From contig NZ_JAATEJ010000012.1 in the NCBI RefSeq assembly GCF_012034175.1, positions 124,001-188,000 of the forward strand: a stretch of 64,000 nucleotides of DNA. The letters are read 5' to 3'. Of this stretch, positions 33,722 to 43,043 are shown piece by piece. The stretch comes from Actinacidiphila epipremni (GTDB lineage: Bacteria > Actinomycetota > Actinomycetes > Streptomycetales > Streptomycetaceae). The position numbers and the translations under genes were made by a program. The notes below the pieces were generated by a model. The model searched no databases. It had not been told where the DNA came from and saw only the letters and a list, made by a program, of their open reading frames with translations. Positions within the stretch are counted from its first letter, which is position 1; every line of letters begins with the position of its first letter.

Positions 33722-34216
33722 TCACACGGTGACGACGGAGAACGTCGCCGGCCCCAGCGCGAGCGCGCCGTCGGTGAGCGGGGTGCAGCGGACCCCGCCC
33801 TTGCCGCGCAGGGCGCGCTGCGCGCCCGGGCCGATCACCGCGTCCATCCACGCGCACGGCCGCGCGGGGCGCCGTACGGCCAGCACGACACTGCCGCCCT
33901 CGCCCTCCAGCGCCACCGTCTCGCCGACGTGCGCGTCGATGTCGACGCCCCGCAGCAGCACATTGCGCCGGGTCTGCCGCAGGTCCGCGCGGGGGTCGAT
34001 GTCGTGCGGCAGATTCTCCGCGGCCATGAGCGTGATCGACGCATTGCGGTGCGCGGGCTGGTTGAAATACCGGTCCCCGACGATCCCGAGCCCGCCCCTC
34101 ACCACGATCCGCCCCACCAACTCCCCCTCACCCCCCGGCACCGGCCCGTCCGCAGGCCGCCCCTCATACCGGTGCACCGGCGACACCAGCAACTGCACGA
34201 CCTCCACCGCGATCAC
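33722..34216 (-). CDS. MOSC-domain protein
   Basis: A protein of about 164 residues of the MOSC group (beta-strand domain also found at the C-terminus of molybdenum cofactor sulfurases). Features are VVQLLVSPVHRYEGRPADGP, GLGIVGDRYFNQPAHRNASITLMAAE, TRRNVLLRGVDI and the conserved Cys in RRPARPCAWMD. Such proteins may carry sulfur or a pterin-type ligand; the target is unknown. Several in-frame GTGs are possible. I prefer 34216 because TATCGT lies 7 nt upstream (leaderless spacing); 34207 and 34225 are alternatives. It is divergent from the SUFU gene. Confidence 0.8.
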   Translation of the reverse strand: MIAVEVVQLLVSPVHRYEGRPADGPVPGGEGELVGRIVVRGGLGIVGDRYFNQPAHRNASITLMAAENLPHDIDPRADLRQTRRNVLLRGVDIDAHVGETVALEGEGGSVVLAVRRPARPCAWMDAVIGPGAQRALRGKGGVRCTPLTDGALALGPATFSVVTV

Positions 34217-34290
34217 CCACCCCACGATACGGCGCCGCCTTTCTTCCGCAGCCGCTGCGGCCGGCCGCGTCGATGAGGGATGATCCCGCG

Positions 34291-34869
34291 GTGAGCGAGG
34301 CGAGGGTGCAGGCGGCGCAGGCCGTCGAATCACATGTCCGGGCGTACTTCGAGGGCCATCTCGTGGAGGCCGTCGCCTACGACCCCGGCGAGGCACGGCG
34401 CGCGGTGCTGCCCGACCTGCGCGTCCTCGTCGCGGGCCCCGGCCCCCGCAGCGACACCTGGGCCTACGTGACCGCCGGCTGCTGGGCCGCGACGGCGGAG
34501 GACGGCCACGGACTGGAGTTCGTCATGACCGCCCACGTCCGCGACCAGCGGTTCATCGACCTCATGGCGATGATCGCCTACTACCACTGCGGCGGGCACC
34601 GGCTCGACCTGGAGCACAGCATGCCGATCGGCGAACCATGGGTGCCGGGCTCGACCTGCGACCACCTCCTGATCAGCCTGCCCTACCTCCACGGCCCCGC
34701 GCTGGAACACTGCCCCCTCCCAGGCGGCCACGCCCGCATCCTGTGGACCCTCCCCGTGACCTCAACCGAGATCGCCTTCCGCCGGCACCACGGCCACGAG
34801 GCCCTGGAACGCCTCTTCGACGCCGCGCACATCATCCCCACCGACCCCTTCCGCCCCTCGGTCATCTGA
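34291..34869 (+). CDS. SUFU (suppressor of fused)-domain protein
   Basis: A protein of 192 residues (198 from the ATG at 34273). Sequence such as RSDTWAYVTAGCWAATAEDGHGLEFVMTA and LLISLPYLHGPALEHCPLPGG...LWTLPVTSTEIAFRRHHGHEALERLFD fits the bacterial SUFU-like family, often found as immunity proteins of polymorphic toxin loci but also as lone genes. No toxin gene is adjacent here, so immunity is only a possibility. The GTG at 34291 is preferred because GATGAT lies exactly 6 nt upstream; the ATG at 34273 has no Shine-Dalgarno sequence. Confidence 0.75.
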   Translation: MSEARVQAAQAVESHVRAYFEGHLVEAVAYDPGEARRAVLPDLRVLVAGPGPRSDTWAYVTAGCWAATAEDGHGLEFVMTAHVRDQRFIDLMAMIAYYHCGGHRLDLEHSMPIGEPWVPGSTCDHLLISLPYLHGPALEHCPLPGGHARILWTLPVTSTEIAFRRHHGHEALERLFDAAHIIPTDPFRPSVI

Positions 34870-34896
34870 GACCGACGCGCACTCGGGGGCTGGAGG

Positions 34897-36264
34897 TCAG
34901 CACTCGATGACGTTGACCGCGAGGCCGCCGCGGGCGGTTTCTTTGTATTTGACCTTCATGTCCGCTCCGGTCTGCTTCATCGTCGTGATGACCTTGTCGA
35001 GGGAGACATGGTGGCGGCCGTCGCCGCGCATCGCCATCTTCGCCGCGGTCACCGCCTTGACCGCCGCCATGCCGTTGCGCTCGATGCAGGGGATCTGGAC
35101 GAGGCCGCCGACCGGGTCGCAGGTCAGGCCCAGGTTGTGCTCCATGCCGATCTCCGCGGCGTTCTCGACCTGTTCGGGGGTGCCGCCGAGGATCTCGGCG
35201 AGGCCGCCGGCGGCCATGGAGCAGGCGGAGCCGACCTCGCCCTGGCAGCCGACCTCGGCGCCGGAGATCGAGGCGTTCTCCTTGAAGAGCATGCCGATCG
35301 CGCCGGCGGCGAGCAGGAAGCGGACGATGCCGTCGTCGTCGGCGCCGGGGACGAAGTTCGTGTAGTAGTGCAGGACGGCCGGGATGATGCCGGCCGCGCC
35401 GTTGGTGGGGGCGGTGACGACCCGGCCGCCCGCCGCGTTCTCCTCGTTGACCGCCATCGCGTAGAGGGTGAGCCACTCGGTGGCGTGCGCCGCCGCGTCG
35501 CCCTCGGCGCGCAGCTGGCGGGCTGAGACCGCGGCCCTGCGGCGGACCTTGAGGCCGCCGGGCAGGATGCCCTCGCGGGACATGCCGCGCTCCACGCACT
35601 CCCGCATCACCTGCCAGATCTCCAGCAGCCCGGCCCGGATCTCCGCCTCGGAGCGCCACGCCTTCTCGTTCTCCAGCATGAGCGCCGAGATCGACAGACC
35701 CGTCTCCCGGGCCAGCCGCAGCAACTCGTCGCCGGTGCGGAACGGATGGCGCAGCACCGTGTCGTCCAGCTTGATGCGGTCCGCGCCCACCGCGTCCTCG
35801 TCCACGACGAAGCCGCCGCCGACGCTGTAGTACGTCTTCGCCAGCAGCACCGCGCCGTCCGGCCCGTACGCCGTCAGCGTCATGCCGTTGGCGTGGTACG
35901 GCAGCGCCCGGCGGCGGTGCAGCACCAGGTCGGCGGCCGGGTCGAAGGGCACCTCGTGCGCGCCCAGCAGCAACAGGCGGCGCGAGCGGTGCACCGCGGC
36001 CACCTCGGCGTCGGCCGCCTCGACGTCCACCGTGCGCGGGGAGTGCCCGGCCAGGCCCAGCAGCACCGCCTTGGGGGTGCCGTGGCCGTGCCCGGTCGCG
36101 CCCAGCGAGCCGAACAGCTCGGCCTTCACGCCCGCGGTGGCGGTGAGCAGGTCCTCGGTCTTCAGCCGCTGCGCGAACATCCGGGCAGCCCGCATCGGCC
36201 CCACGGTGTGGGACGAGGACGGGCCTATGCCGATGGAGAAGAGGTCGAACACGGAGATTGCCAT
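34897..36264 (-). CDS. sdaA: L-serine ammonia-lyase (iron-sulfur, single chain)
   Basis: A 455-residue L-serine dehydratase converting serine to pyruvate and ammonia with a [4Fe-4S] cluster. The N-terminal beta domain starts with [24 protein letters not shown]; the C-terminal alpha domain carries the cluster Cys in [16 protein letters not shown] and [18 protein letters not shown]. It is the last gene of gcvT-gcvH-glyA-sdaA, so glycine sensed by the riboswitch may control serine removal as well, if transcription passes the hairpin downstream of glyA. The ATG at 36264 has GGGAG 10 nt upstream. Length is normal for the single-chain type. Confidence 0.95.
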   Translation of the reverse strand: MAISVFDLFSIGIGPSSSHTVGPMRAARMFAQRLKTEDLLTATAGVKAELFGSLGATGHGHGTPKAVLLGLAGHSPRTVDVEAADAEVAAVHRSRRLLLLGAHEVPFDPAADLVLHRRRALPYHANGMTLTAYGPDGAVLLAKTYYSVGGGFVVDEDAVGADRIKLDDTVLRHPFRTGDELLRLARETGLSISALMLENEKAWRSEAEIRAGLLEIWQVMRECVERGMSREGILPGGLKVRRRAAVSARQLRAEGDAAAHATEWLTLYAMAVNEENAAGGRVVTAPTNGAAGIIPAVLHYYTNFVPGADDDGIVRFLLAAGAIGMLFKENASISGAEVGCQGEVGSACSMAAGGLAEILGGTPEQVENAAEIGMEHNLGLTCDPVGGLVQIPCIERNGMAAVKAVTAAKMAMRGDGRHHVSLDKVITTMKQTGADMKVKYKETARGGLAVNVIEC

Positions 36265-36331
36265 GGGTTCACTGCTCCCGGGTCTCCGCGGACGCCGTTG
36301 TCCGCGGGATATTGCTAGGTGGTGCGCGGAG

Positions 36332-36368
36332 GGCGACCGCGCGGCGGGGGATATGCCCCGCGGTCGCC
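36332..36368 (-). terminator. Hairpin between glyA and sdaA
   Basis: GGCGACCGCG (36332-36341) pairs with CGCGGTCGCC (36359-36368) over 10 bp, just past the glyA stop. It could end or attenuate the gcv-glyA transcript before sdaA. Confidence 0.6.
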
Positions 36369-36377
36369 CCGAAGGGG

Positions 36378-37643
36378 TCAGGGCGCGAGCGTCGGATACA
36401 GCGGGTACCGCTCGGCCAGCGCCGTGACGCGGGCCCGCAGCGCGTCCGCGTCGAAGACCGGCAGCAGCGCGGCGGCGATGACGTCGGCGACCTCGCGGAA
36501 GGCGTCGGTGTCGAAGCCGCGGGTGGCCAGCGCCGGCGTCCCGATCCGCAGGCCCGACGTCACCATCGGCGGGCGCGGGTCGTTCGGCACCGCGTTGCGG
36601 TTCACGGTGATGCCGATGTCGTGCAGCCGGTCCTCGGCCTGCTGCCCGTCCAGCGCGGAGTCGCGCAGGTCGACCAGCACCAGGTGGACGTCCGTGCCGC
36701 CGGAGAGCACCTTCACGCCGGCCGCCGCCAGATCCTCACCGCCCAGCCGCTCGGCGAGCACCGCCGCGCCCTCCAGCGTCCTGGCCTGGCGCTCCCGGAA
36801 CTCCTCGGTCATCGCCGCCTTGAAGGCGACCGCCTTGCCGGCGATCACATGCTCCAGCGGCCCGCCCTGCTGGCCGGGGAAGACCGCCGAGTTGATCTTC
36901 TTCGCCATCTCCGCGGTGGACAGGATCACCCCGCCGCGCGGGCCGCCCAGCGTCTTGTGCGTCGTCGTGGTGACCACATGTGCGTGCGGCACCGGCGAGG
37001 GGTGCAGCCCCGCCGCGACCAGGCCCGCGAAATGCGCCATGTCGACCATCAGATACGCGCCGACCTCGTCCGCGATCCGCCGGAACTCCGCGAAGTCCAG
37101 CTGCCGCGGATACGCCGACCAGCCCGCGATGACCAGCTTCGGGCGGTGCTCCTTGGCCAGCCGCTCCACCTCCGCCATGTCGACCAGGCCGGTGTCGGCG
37201 TCGACATGGTAGGCGGCGACCCTGTACAGCTTCCCGGAGAAGTTGATCTTCATGCCGTGCGTCAGGTGCCCGCCGTGCGCCAGGTCCAGGCCCAGGATCG
37301 TGTCGCCCGGCTTGAGCAGCGCGAACATCGCCGCCGCGTTCGCCTGGGCGCCCGAGTGCGGCTGGACGTTCGCGGCCTCGGCGCCGAACAGCGCCTTGAC
37401 CCGGTCGACGGCCAGCTGCTCGATCACGTCGACGTGCTCGCAGCCGCCGTAGTAGCGGCGCCCGGGGTAGCCCTCGGCGTACTTGTTGGTGAGCACCGAG
37501 CCCTGGGCCTGCAGGACCGCGACCGGCGCGAAATTCTCCGACGCGATCATCTCCAGGGTGGACTGCTGGCGGCGCAGCTCGGCGTCGACCTCGGCGGCGA
37601 CCTCCGGGTCGAAGTCGTGCAGTGACTGGTTCAGGAGCGACAT
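36378..37643 (-). CDS. glyA: Serine hydroxymethyltransferase
   Basis: A 421-residue PLP enzyme interconverting serine and glycine with tetrahydrofolate. PLP-binding Lys 230 lies in [14 protein letters not shown]; other blocks are YYGGCEHVD (64-72), [11 protein letters not shown] and the N-terminal IASENF. It supplies one-carbon units together with the glycine cleavage proteins encoded upstream. The ATG at 37643 begins 34 bp after the gcvH stop, fitting one transcript. Streptomyces usually has a second glyA elsewhere; this copy is the one tied to the glycine system. Confidence 0.96.
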   Translation of the reverse strand: MSLLNQSLHDFDPEVAAEVDAELRRQQSTLEMIASENFAPVAVLQAQGSVLTNKYAEGYPGRRYYGGCEHVDVIEQLAVDRVKALFGAEAANVQPHSGAQANAAAMFALLKPGDTILGLDLAHGGHLTHGMKINFSGKLYRVAAYHVDADTGLVDMAEVERLAKEHRPKLVIAGWSAYPRQLDFAEFRRIADEVGAYLMVDMAHFAGLVAAGLHPSPVPHAHVVTTTTHKTLGGPRGGVILSTAEMAKKINSAVFPGQQGGPLEHVIAGKAVAFKAAMTEEFRERQARTLEGAAVLAERLGGEDLAAAGVKVLSGGTDVHLVLVDLRDSALDGQQAEDRLHDIGITVNRNAVPNDPRPPMVTSGLRIGTPALATRGFDTDAFREVADVIAAALLPVFDADALRARVTALAERYPLYPTLAP

Positions 37644-37677
37644 GGGATCTTCCCTCGGGTACGGGGGCGGGGCGGGC

Positions 37678-38058
37678 TCAGCCGGCGATGAAGGCGTCGT
37701 ACTCGGCCGCGGTCAGCAGCTCCGCGTCCTCCCCCGCCACCTTCACCCGGAACAGCCAGCCGTCCTCGAAAGGCGCGGAGTTGACCAGCGACGGATCGTC
37801 GTTCACGTCCTGGTTGACCTCGGTGACCTCGCCGGAGACCGGGGCGTACAGCTCGCTGACGGACTTGGTGGACTCCAACTCGCCGCAGCTCTCGCCCGCG
37901 GTCACCGACGCGCCGACCTCGGGGAGCTGGACGAAGACGACGTCACCGAGCGCGTCGGCGGCGTGCGAGGTGATGCCGACCGTGCTGACACCGTCCTCGG
38001 GGGCGCCGACCCACTCGTGTTCCTTGCTGTAGCGCAGCTGCTCAGGATTGATGCTCAT
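37678..38058 (-). CDS. gcvH: Glycine cleavage system H protein
   Basis: A 126-residue lipoyl carrier that shuttles the aminomethyl group between the P, T and L proteins. The lipoyl-lysine is Lys 65 in [12 protein letters not shown]. The fold blocks YSKEHEWV and DGWLFRVKV are in place. The ATG at 38058 has GGGAG upstream. It lies 112 bp after gcvT. The gene for the P protein is not in this window and must be elsewhere. Confidence 0.97.
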   Translation of the reverse strand: MSINPEQLRYSKEHEWVGAPEDGVSTVGITSHAADALGDVVFVQLPEVGASVTAGESCGELESTKSVSELYAPVSGEVTEVNQDVNDDPSLVNSAPFEDGWLFRVKVAGEDAELLTAAEYDAFIAG

Positions 38059-38170
38059 GACGGAATTCTCCCGGATGCGAAGAGGTGATGTCGGGGACGG
38101 CGCGGCGGCCTGTGGAAAACCCGGCGTCCGCGCCGCCGCCCCAAGGGACCTGTGGAAAACTTCCGCGGGC

Positions 38171-39310
38171 TCAGCGCTCGCGGTGGTAGAAGGGCAGCGC
38201 CACGACGCGGTACGGCTCCCGGCTGCCCCGGATGTCGACCGCGACGCCCGGCGTCCCCGGCTGCGCGACGGACCCGTCGACGTACGCCATCGCGATCGGC
38301 ACCCCGAGGGTCGGCGACGGCGCGCCCGAGGTGACCTCGCCGACGACCGTGCCGTCCGGGCCGGTCACGGCGAAGCCCGCCCGCGGCACCCGGCGCCCCT
38401 CGGCGACCAGCCCGACCAGCGTGCGCGGCGGCTGCTCGGCGGCCCGCGCCGCGGCGGCCTCCAGGGCGGCGCGGCCGACGAAGTCGCCCGGCTTGTCGAA
38501 CTTCACGACCCGCCCGAGGCCCGCGTCGAACGGCGTCACGTTCGCGGTCAGCTCGTGCCCGTACAGCGGCATGCCCGCCTCCAGCCGCAGCGTGTCGCGG
38601 CACGACAGCCCGCACGGCACCAGCCCGGCGTCCGCGCCGGCCGCCAGCAGCGCCTCCCACAGCCGCTCGGCGTCCCCGGGCGCCACGAACAGCTCGAAGC
38701 CGTCCTCACCGGTGTAGCCGGTCCTGGCGATCAGCGCCGGGACGCCCGCGACGGTCCCCGGCAGCCCGGCGTAGTAGCGCAGGCCCGCCAGGTCCGCGTC
38801 GGTGAGCGCGGCCACGATGCCGGGCGCCTGCGGGCCCTGCACGGCCAGCAGCGCGTAGCCGTCCCGGTCGTCGGTGACGGCCGCGTCGAAGTCCGTCGCC
38901 CGCAGCGCGACGGTGTCCAGCACCGTCTGGGCGTTGGAGGCGTTGGCGACGATCAGGAAGCGCTCGTCGGCCAGCCGGTAGACGATCAGGTCGTCGAGGA
39001 TGCCGCCGTCCGGCGCGCAGATCATCGTGTAGCGGGCCCGGCCGACGGCGAGCGCCGACAGATGGCCCACCAGGGCGTAGTCCAGCGCCTGCCCGGCCTG
39101 CGGCCCGGTCACGGTGATCTCGCCCATGTGGGACAGGTCGAACAGCCCGGCCCTGGTGCGGACGGCCTGGTGCTCCTCGCGCTCGCTGCCGTAGCGCAGC
39201 GGCATGTCCCAGCCGGCGAAGTCGGTCATGGTCGCGCCGAGGGCGCGGTGCACCGCGTCGAGTGCGGTACGGCGCGGGGACGCGGCGGGCGGGGCGCTGG
39301 GCTGTGTCAT
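38171..39310 (-). CDS. gcvT: Aminomethyltransferase (glycine cleavage system T protein)
   Basis: A 379-residue folate-dependent T protein that moves the methylene unit from the H protein to tetrahydrofolate and releases ammonia. Blocks include [75 protein letters not shown], and a GCV_T C-terminal domain. The ATG at 39310 has GGGAG 8 nt upstream, partly masked by a small hairpin. It is the first gene behind the glycine riboswitch. Confidence 0.96.
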   Translation of the reverse strand: MTQPSAPPAASPRRTALDAVHRALGATMTDFAGWDMPLRYGSEREEHQAVRTRAGLFDLSHMGEITVTGPQAGQALDYALVGHLSALAVGRARYTMICAPDGGILDDLIVYRLADERFLIVANASNAQTVLDTVALRATDFDAAVTDDRDGYALLAVQGPQAPGIVAALTDADLAGLRYYAGLPGTVAGVPALIARTGYTGEDGFELFVAPGDAERLWEALLAAGADAGLVPCGLSCRDTLRLEAGMPLYGHELTANVTPFDAGLGRVVKFDKPGDFVGRAALEAAAARAAEQPPRTLVGLVAEGRRVPRAGFAVTGPDGTVVGEVTSGAPSPTLGVPIAMAYVDGSVAQPGTPGVAVDIRGSREPYRVVALPFYHRER

Positions 39311-39374
39311 CGGAGGTGCTCCCGGGGGCGGCGGACGGCGGACGTGGATCTGCGGGCCGGGACGTCTGCCCCGG

Positions 39375-39585
39375 CCTCCCCATCTGTCATCGGAACCTGA
39401 GAGGTTCACCGTGACCCTGCGGGCCGCGGTTTGCACCTTGGGTGGGGTGGGACCGGTGACGCCGGGCCGCCCGCTTTTCAGATCTGCCTCGCCCGCGCGG
39501 TATCTGTGCCTGAGAGATTCAAGGGAGGACTTGCTCCTTCGGCGCCCGCCCCCGTCGGTCATGGGGCCGGAACTCTCCCGCGCGG
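39375..39585 (-). promoter_or_regulatory. Tandem glycine riboswitch upstream of gcvT
   Basis: The minus-strand leader contains the first aptamer core (CGCCGAAGGAGCAAG, then AATCTCTCAGGCAC and GAGGCAGATCTGAAAAG) and a second, more diverged core (CACCCAAGGTGCAAAC, then AACCTCTCAGGTTCCGATGA). This is the classic glycine-sensing pair that turns on glycine cleavage genes in many bacteria. A 7-bp stem (GGCCGGG 39355-39361, CCCGGCC 39370-39376) follows the second aptamer and overlaps its end by a few bases, and the gcvT Shine-Dalgarno sequence can pair locally (39311-39324); either may be the expression platform. Confidence 0.93.
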
Positions 39586-39737
39586 CCTCCAACGGCCGGT
39601 ATGCGATTTGTCGTGGTGTGGCGTTGCTGACTTGCGCCGCCATCATTGCATGCCCGGGCGTGCCGGGCGCGCAGCCGCTAGTGTTTCCGGGCAGGACACG
39701 GGCCCCGACAGTGGCACAAGCGCGGACAAGGGTGGAC

Positions 39738-40490
39738 ATGGAGAATCCGGCACCGTACATATGGCCGGCCAACGAGCTGGAGGAGGTCCTCGCCGCCAGC
39801 CTCGGCAACCCCTCGGCGACGCCGCGGCTGCTGGAGGTCCTGGGCCGCTCCCATGTGTGGGTGCCGCTGCCGGGCGGCGGCTCGCCGGAGTCCACCGAGC
39901 TCGACCTGCCCACCATGGAGCTGAACGGCGCGCCCTATGTGCCGGTCTTCAGCTCCGAGCAGCAGTTCCGCCGCGGCGCCGAGGGCATGTCCTGCACGGT
40001 CGCCCCGGTACGCGAGTTCGCCCGCGGCCTGCCCCCGATGGTCGGCATCGCCGTCAACCCCGGCGGGGCTGTCGGCGTACCGCTGCCGCCGGGCGCCGTG
40101 GCGGAGCTGTGCCGCGGCGAGGGGCGGCTCGGCCCGTACGGCGAGCAGGGCCCCGGCGGGGCCAGGGTCCGGCTGTGGGAGCCCTCGCCGGACGAGGAGC
40201 CGGTGGACTTCCTCGCGGTCGCCGCCGCCGAATACGCCGTCACCCCGGTCGTGCTGAGCGCCCGCCGCGCCATGGCCGCCGTCGAGGAGGACCCGCCGGC
40301 GCTCTACATCGGCGTGGAACTCGACCGCTGGCAGGAACCCGACCGCGCCGTCGCCATGGACGCGCTCGGCCGCGCACTGGGCGCGGTGCCGCTGCCCTGG
40401 CCGGTCCACCTGATCCTGCTCGACATCGCCCAGGACCCGGTCAGCGACTGGATGCTGGAGGCCGTGCGTCCCTTCTACGCCAGGGACTGA
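39738..40490 (+). CDS. SseB-domain protein, first of two
   Basis: A 250-residue protein of the enhanced-serine-sensitivity SseB family: N-terminal SseB domain (about 8-125, containing RLLEVLGRSHVWVPLPGG and YVPVFSSEQQFRRG...FARGLPPMVGIAVNPGGAVGVPLPPGAV) and a C-terminal SseB-C-like domain (about 130-250, DWMLEAVRPFYARD). E. coli SseB was found by an effect on serine sensitivity; the biochemical role is unknown. The ATG at 39738 has GGTGG close upstream. TAGTGT near 39680 may be the -10. It diverges from the riboswitch-controlled glycine genes, a suggestive context. Confidence 0.85.
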   Translation: MENPAPYIWPANELEEVLAASLGNPSATPRLLEVLGRSHVWVPLPGGGSPESTELDLPTMELNGAPYVPVFSSEQQFRRGAEGMSCTVAPVREFARGLPPMVGIAVNPGGAVGVPLPPGAVAELCRGEGRLGPYGEQGPGGARVRLWEPSPDEEPVDFLAVAAAEYAVTPVVLSARRAMAAVEEDPPALYIGVELDRWQEPDRAVAMDALGRALGAVPLPWPVHLILLDIAQDPVSDWMLEAVRPFYARD

Positions 40491-40513
40491 CCGGCCCGGC
40501 GCCCGGACGGCGG

Positions 40514-40532
40514 CGTATACGCGTCGTATACG
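40514..40532. promoter_or_regulatory. Two CGTATACG palindromes 11 bp apart
   Basis: CGTATACG occurs at 40514-40521 and 40525-40532, between the two SseB genes and just upstream of the second gene's likely promoter. Paired 8-bp palindromes one helical turn apart suggest a cooperative binding site. Confidence 0.45.
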
Positions 40533-40552
40533 CGGCATATAGCCGGCGCCGC

Positions 40553-40582
40553 TTGAGTCGGTCACCGTTCCACCGGTAACAG
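40553..40582 (+). promoter_or_regulatory. Promoter of the second SseB-like gene
   Basis: TTGAGT (40553-40558), 18 nt, then TAACAG (40577-40582) is a fair housekeeping match about 50 bp before the GTG at 40634. Confidence 0.5.
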
Positions 40583-40633
40583 CCGACCTGATTTGATGGC
40601 GGAAGACGTACGAGGGGAAAGGGGCGGTCCGAC

Positions 40634-41404
40634 GTGATCGCGGGCGCGCACGGCGGCGCGGCGGCCGGCCATGTGGAGCAGATGCTGCTCCAGGTGGCGC
40701 CGGGCCGCTACGACGCATACGAGAACCTGCTCGCGTCGCTGGCCGACGGCCAGGTCTGGATGCTGCTGTGGCAGGGCGCGCCCGGCGGGCCCGACGCGCA
40801 GTACGCCGCGATGGAGGTCGCCGGGCACCGCTACGCGCCGTGCTGCACCTCCCCCCGGGAGCTGGCCGCCAGCGGCTGGAACCGCGCGCACGAGATCGTC
40901 TCGGGCCGCGACATCGCCCTGACGCTCTTCCCCGACCACTGCGGCCTGTGGCTCAACCCGCACGCCCCCGGCGGCGGGGTCGGCATCCCCTGGCCCGACC
41001 TGCGCCGCGTCGCCGCCGGCCTGGACCTGCTGCCCGCGGGCCCGCTCCAGATCGGTGAGCCGTCGCTGCAGATCCCGCAGTTCTACGCGCTGCTGGCCAC
41101 CGCTGCGCAACGCACCCCCGCGGTGCGCGCCCTGCGCCAGGCATGGGTGCAGCCGGCGCTGGGGGAGCCGTACCTGGCCATAGGCGTCGAGGTCTACGAC
41201 TCCTCGCCGCAGGCGGTGGAAGCGGTGCGGCTGATGATGCAGCAGGCGGTCGCGGGCGTGCCCGAGGGCCTGCCCGTCTCGACGGTCGCGATGGCCGACG
41301 TCCACGACCCGGTGGCGATGTGGCTGCGCGCCAACACCCACCCATTCTTCGACCGCGACGCCTTCTCCAACCCCCCGTCCTGGGGCCCGCCCCCGCGCTA
41401 CTGA
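40634..41404 (+). CDS. SseB-domain protein, second of two
   Basis: A 256-residue relative of the preceding protein. The N-terminal domain (about 15-125, including NLLASLADGQVWMLLWQGAPGG and GWNRAHEIVSGRDIALTLFPDHCGLWLNPHAPGGGVGIPWPDL) and C-terminal domain (about 135-240) keep the SseB layout but have diverged well beyond recent duplication. The tail ends Pro-rich. The GTG at 40634 has AGGGG 9 nt upstream. It has its own promoter candidate, so the pair need not be one transcript. The gene is convergent with the DUF885 gene, with only 4 bp between the stops. Confidence 0.78.
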   Translation: MIAGAHGGAAAGHVEQMLLQVAPGRYDAYENLLASLADGQVWMLLWQGAPGGPDAQYAAMEVAGHRYAPCCTSPRELAASGWNRAHEIVSGRDIALTLFPDHCGLWLNPHAPGGGVGIPWPDLRRVAAGLDLLPAGPLQIGEPSLQIPQFYALLATAAQRTPAVRALRQAWVQPALGEPYLAIGVEVYDSSPQAVEAVRLMMQQAVAGVPEGLPVSTVAMADVHDPVAMWLRANTHPFFDRDAFSNPPSWGPPPRY

Positions 41405-41408
41405 GCGG

Positions 41409-42905
41409 CTACGGCAGCAGGCCCAGCGGCGGCGCGCCCAGCGCCAGCAGCCCGGCGTGGAAGGACGGCACACTGAACCCCGGCGAGCGCTGCGCGCGGT
41501 CCCGGGCGCGCCGGATCTCCAGCTTGCCCCAGGTGTAGCGGCCGTAGCCCGCGTCGAAGGTGCCCCGGCGGGCCTCGGAGGAGGCGCCCGCGGGCGCGAG
41601 GTGGGCGTCCCGCACGAACAGGCGGGTGGCCTCGGCCACGTCCATTGCGCCGGTGTGCAGCCCGATCGCGCATGTCAGCCGGGTCACCCGGACCAGCGCC
41701 TCCAGGGCCACGCCGATCGCGAAGCGCGGGTCGCGGGCGCGGAAGCCCTCGTCGAGGCAGACCTCCTCGACGTAGTGTGCCCAGCCTTCGCAGAAGGCGA
41801 GGCTGTGCAGGACCCGCCGGACCGGGCTGGAGGCCCGCCGCAGGGCGCGGCCATGGGCGAAGTGTCCGGGCGCGACCTCGTGCACGGTGATCGACGGCAG
41901 ACTGGTGCGGCTGAAGACCGTCAGCCACTCCTCCCGCTCCTGGGCCGGCCAGTCCGGCTCGGGCGGCGTGACGTGGTACCAGGACGGCGTCTCCGGCTCG
42001 CCCGGGCCCGCCCACGTCATCATCGCCATGGCCCAGCGGCGTGACGGCGGCGCCGGGCCGACCAGGCACTCGCCGTCCAGATACGGGGCGAGCCGCCGCT
42101 CGCGGGTGAAGGCGATGACCTCCTCGGTGAGCCGGGCGGCCTCCGGGATGACGCCCTCGGCGCCCGGATGGTCGGCCAGCAGCTCCGGGATGAGGTCGTC
42201 GACCGCGCGGCGCGGGTCCAGGGCGCGGCAGGAGTCGGCGAGCAGCTGGCCGAGCCGTACGCGCTCCTTGCCGGCCGCGTCGGCCAGCGCCGTCAGGTCC
42301 ACCCGCAAGCCCTCCTGGGAGCCCATCAGCGCGGCCAGGGCGGGCCCGCCGAGCCGCGGGTCGGGGTCGCCGTGCTCGGCGGCGTCCTCCAGGTGCGCCA
42401 TGAGCCGGGCGTGCGCGCCCAGGGCCGCCGCCTCGACGGGGCCCTGCCCGGGGTCCAGGTCCGCCGCCAGGCCCTGCGCCGAGCCCAGCAGCGCCGCGGC
42501 GACCGGGGAGCTGACCCGGTCCAGCGAGGCGATCGCCGCGTCCACGGCGTCCGGCCACTGCGCCAGGTGGTTGCGGCGGGCCGCGGCCCGCTCCTTGCGC
42601 GGCGCGTACTCCCGGTCGTAGCAGGCCAGTTCCAGGTTGGACAGATGCGGGTACGGGTCGCGCCGGTGCAGCTCCAGCTCGCCGTACTGCACCCGCAGCG
42701 CGTCCTCGAAGACCCGCAGGTGCGCCTCGTCGTGCGGGTCCTCAAGGCGCGGCGTATTGCGCCGGGCCGTGTTGACGGCGGCGAGGGCCCGGCGTATTCC
42801 GTCGGGGGACAGGTCCTGCACGCGGCCGTCGTACTCGTGCAGCCCGGCCATCTCGCGGACGGTGGGCATCATCAGGTCGCAGACCGCGCGGAGCCGATCA
42901 TCCAT
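41409..42905 (-). CDS. DUF885 protein (predicted metallopeptidase-like)
   Basis: A 498-residue soluble, mostly helical protein of DUF885. The diagnostic blocks are HEVAPGHFAHG (HExxPGH at 342-348) and EGWAHYVEE (373-381), which resemble zinc-peptidase motifs; a carboxypeptidase or aminopeptidase activity is presumed but not proven for the family. There is no signal peptide. The ATG at 42905 has TACGGT exactly 6 nt upstream and no Shine-Dalgarno sequence, so a leaderless transcript is likely. It is a single gene between the SseB genes and the cysteine desulfurase gene. Confidence 0.85.
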   Translation of the reverse strand: MDDRLRAVCDLMMPTVREMAGLHEYDGRVQDLSPDGIRRALAAVNTARRNTPRLEDPHDEAHLRVFEDALRVQYGELELHRRDPYPHLSNLELACYDREYAPRKERAAARRNHLAQWPDAVDAAIASLDRVSSPVAAALLGSAQGLAADLDPGQGPVEAAALGAHARLMAHLEDAAEHGDPDPRLGGPALAALMGSQEGLRVDLTALADAAGKERVRLGQLLADSCRALDPRRAVDDLIPELLADHPGAEGVIPEAARLTEEVIAFTRERRLAPYLDGECLVGPAPPSRRWAMAMMTWAGPGEPETPSWYHVTPPEPDWPAQEREEWLTVFSRTSLPSITVHEVAPGHFAHGRALRRASSPVRRVLHSLAFCEGWAHYVEEVCLDEGFRARDPRFAIGVALEALVRVTRLTCAIGLHTGAMDVAEATRLFVRDAHLAPAGASSEARRGTFDAGYGRYTWGKLEIRRARDRAQRSPGFSVPSFHAGLLALGAPPLGLLP

Positions 42906-42911
42906 TCCACG

Positions 42912-42917
42912 ACCGTA
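42912..42917 (-). promoter_or_regulatory. -10 element of a probable leaderless promoter for the DUF885 gene
   Basis: TACGGT on the minus strand lies 6 nt before the ATG at 42905. No ribosome-binding site is visible. Confidence 0.5.
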
Positions 42918-43043
42918 GCGTTGCCGCCGCCGCGCGTCTGCCCGGGGCACCGGGCGAGTCGGCACGGCGTGTCATGGCGCCATGGGCGGGGCGGAATTCA
43001 CCCGGCCGGACCTCTGACGTCCGCCCGCCCCCGGCGTCCGGCG

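Noticed and set aside
34273-34869. Polymorphic toxin/immunity locus around the SUFU gene
   Set aside because: No toxin, WXG100 or secretion gene is adjacent; neighbours are MOSC and serine metabolism genes.
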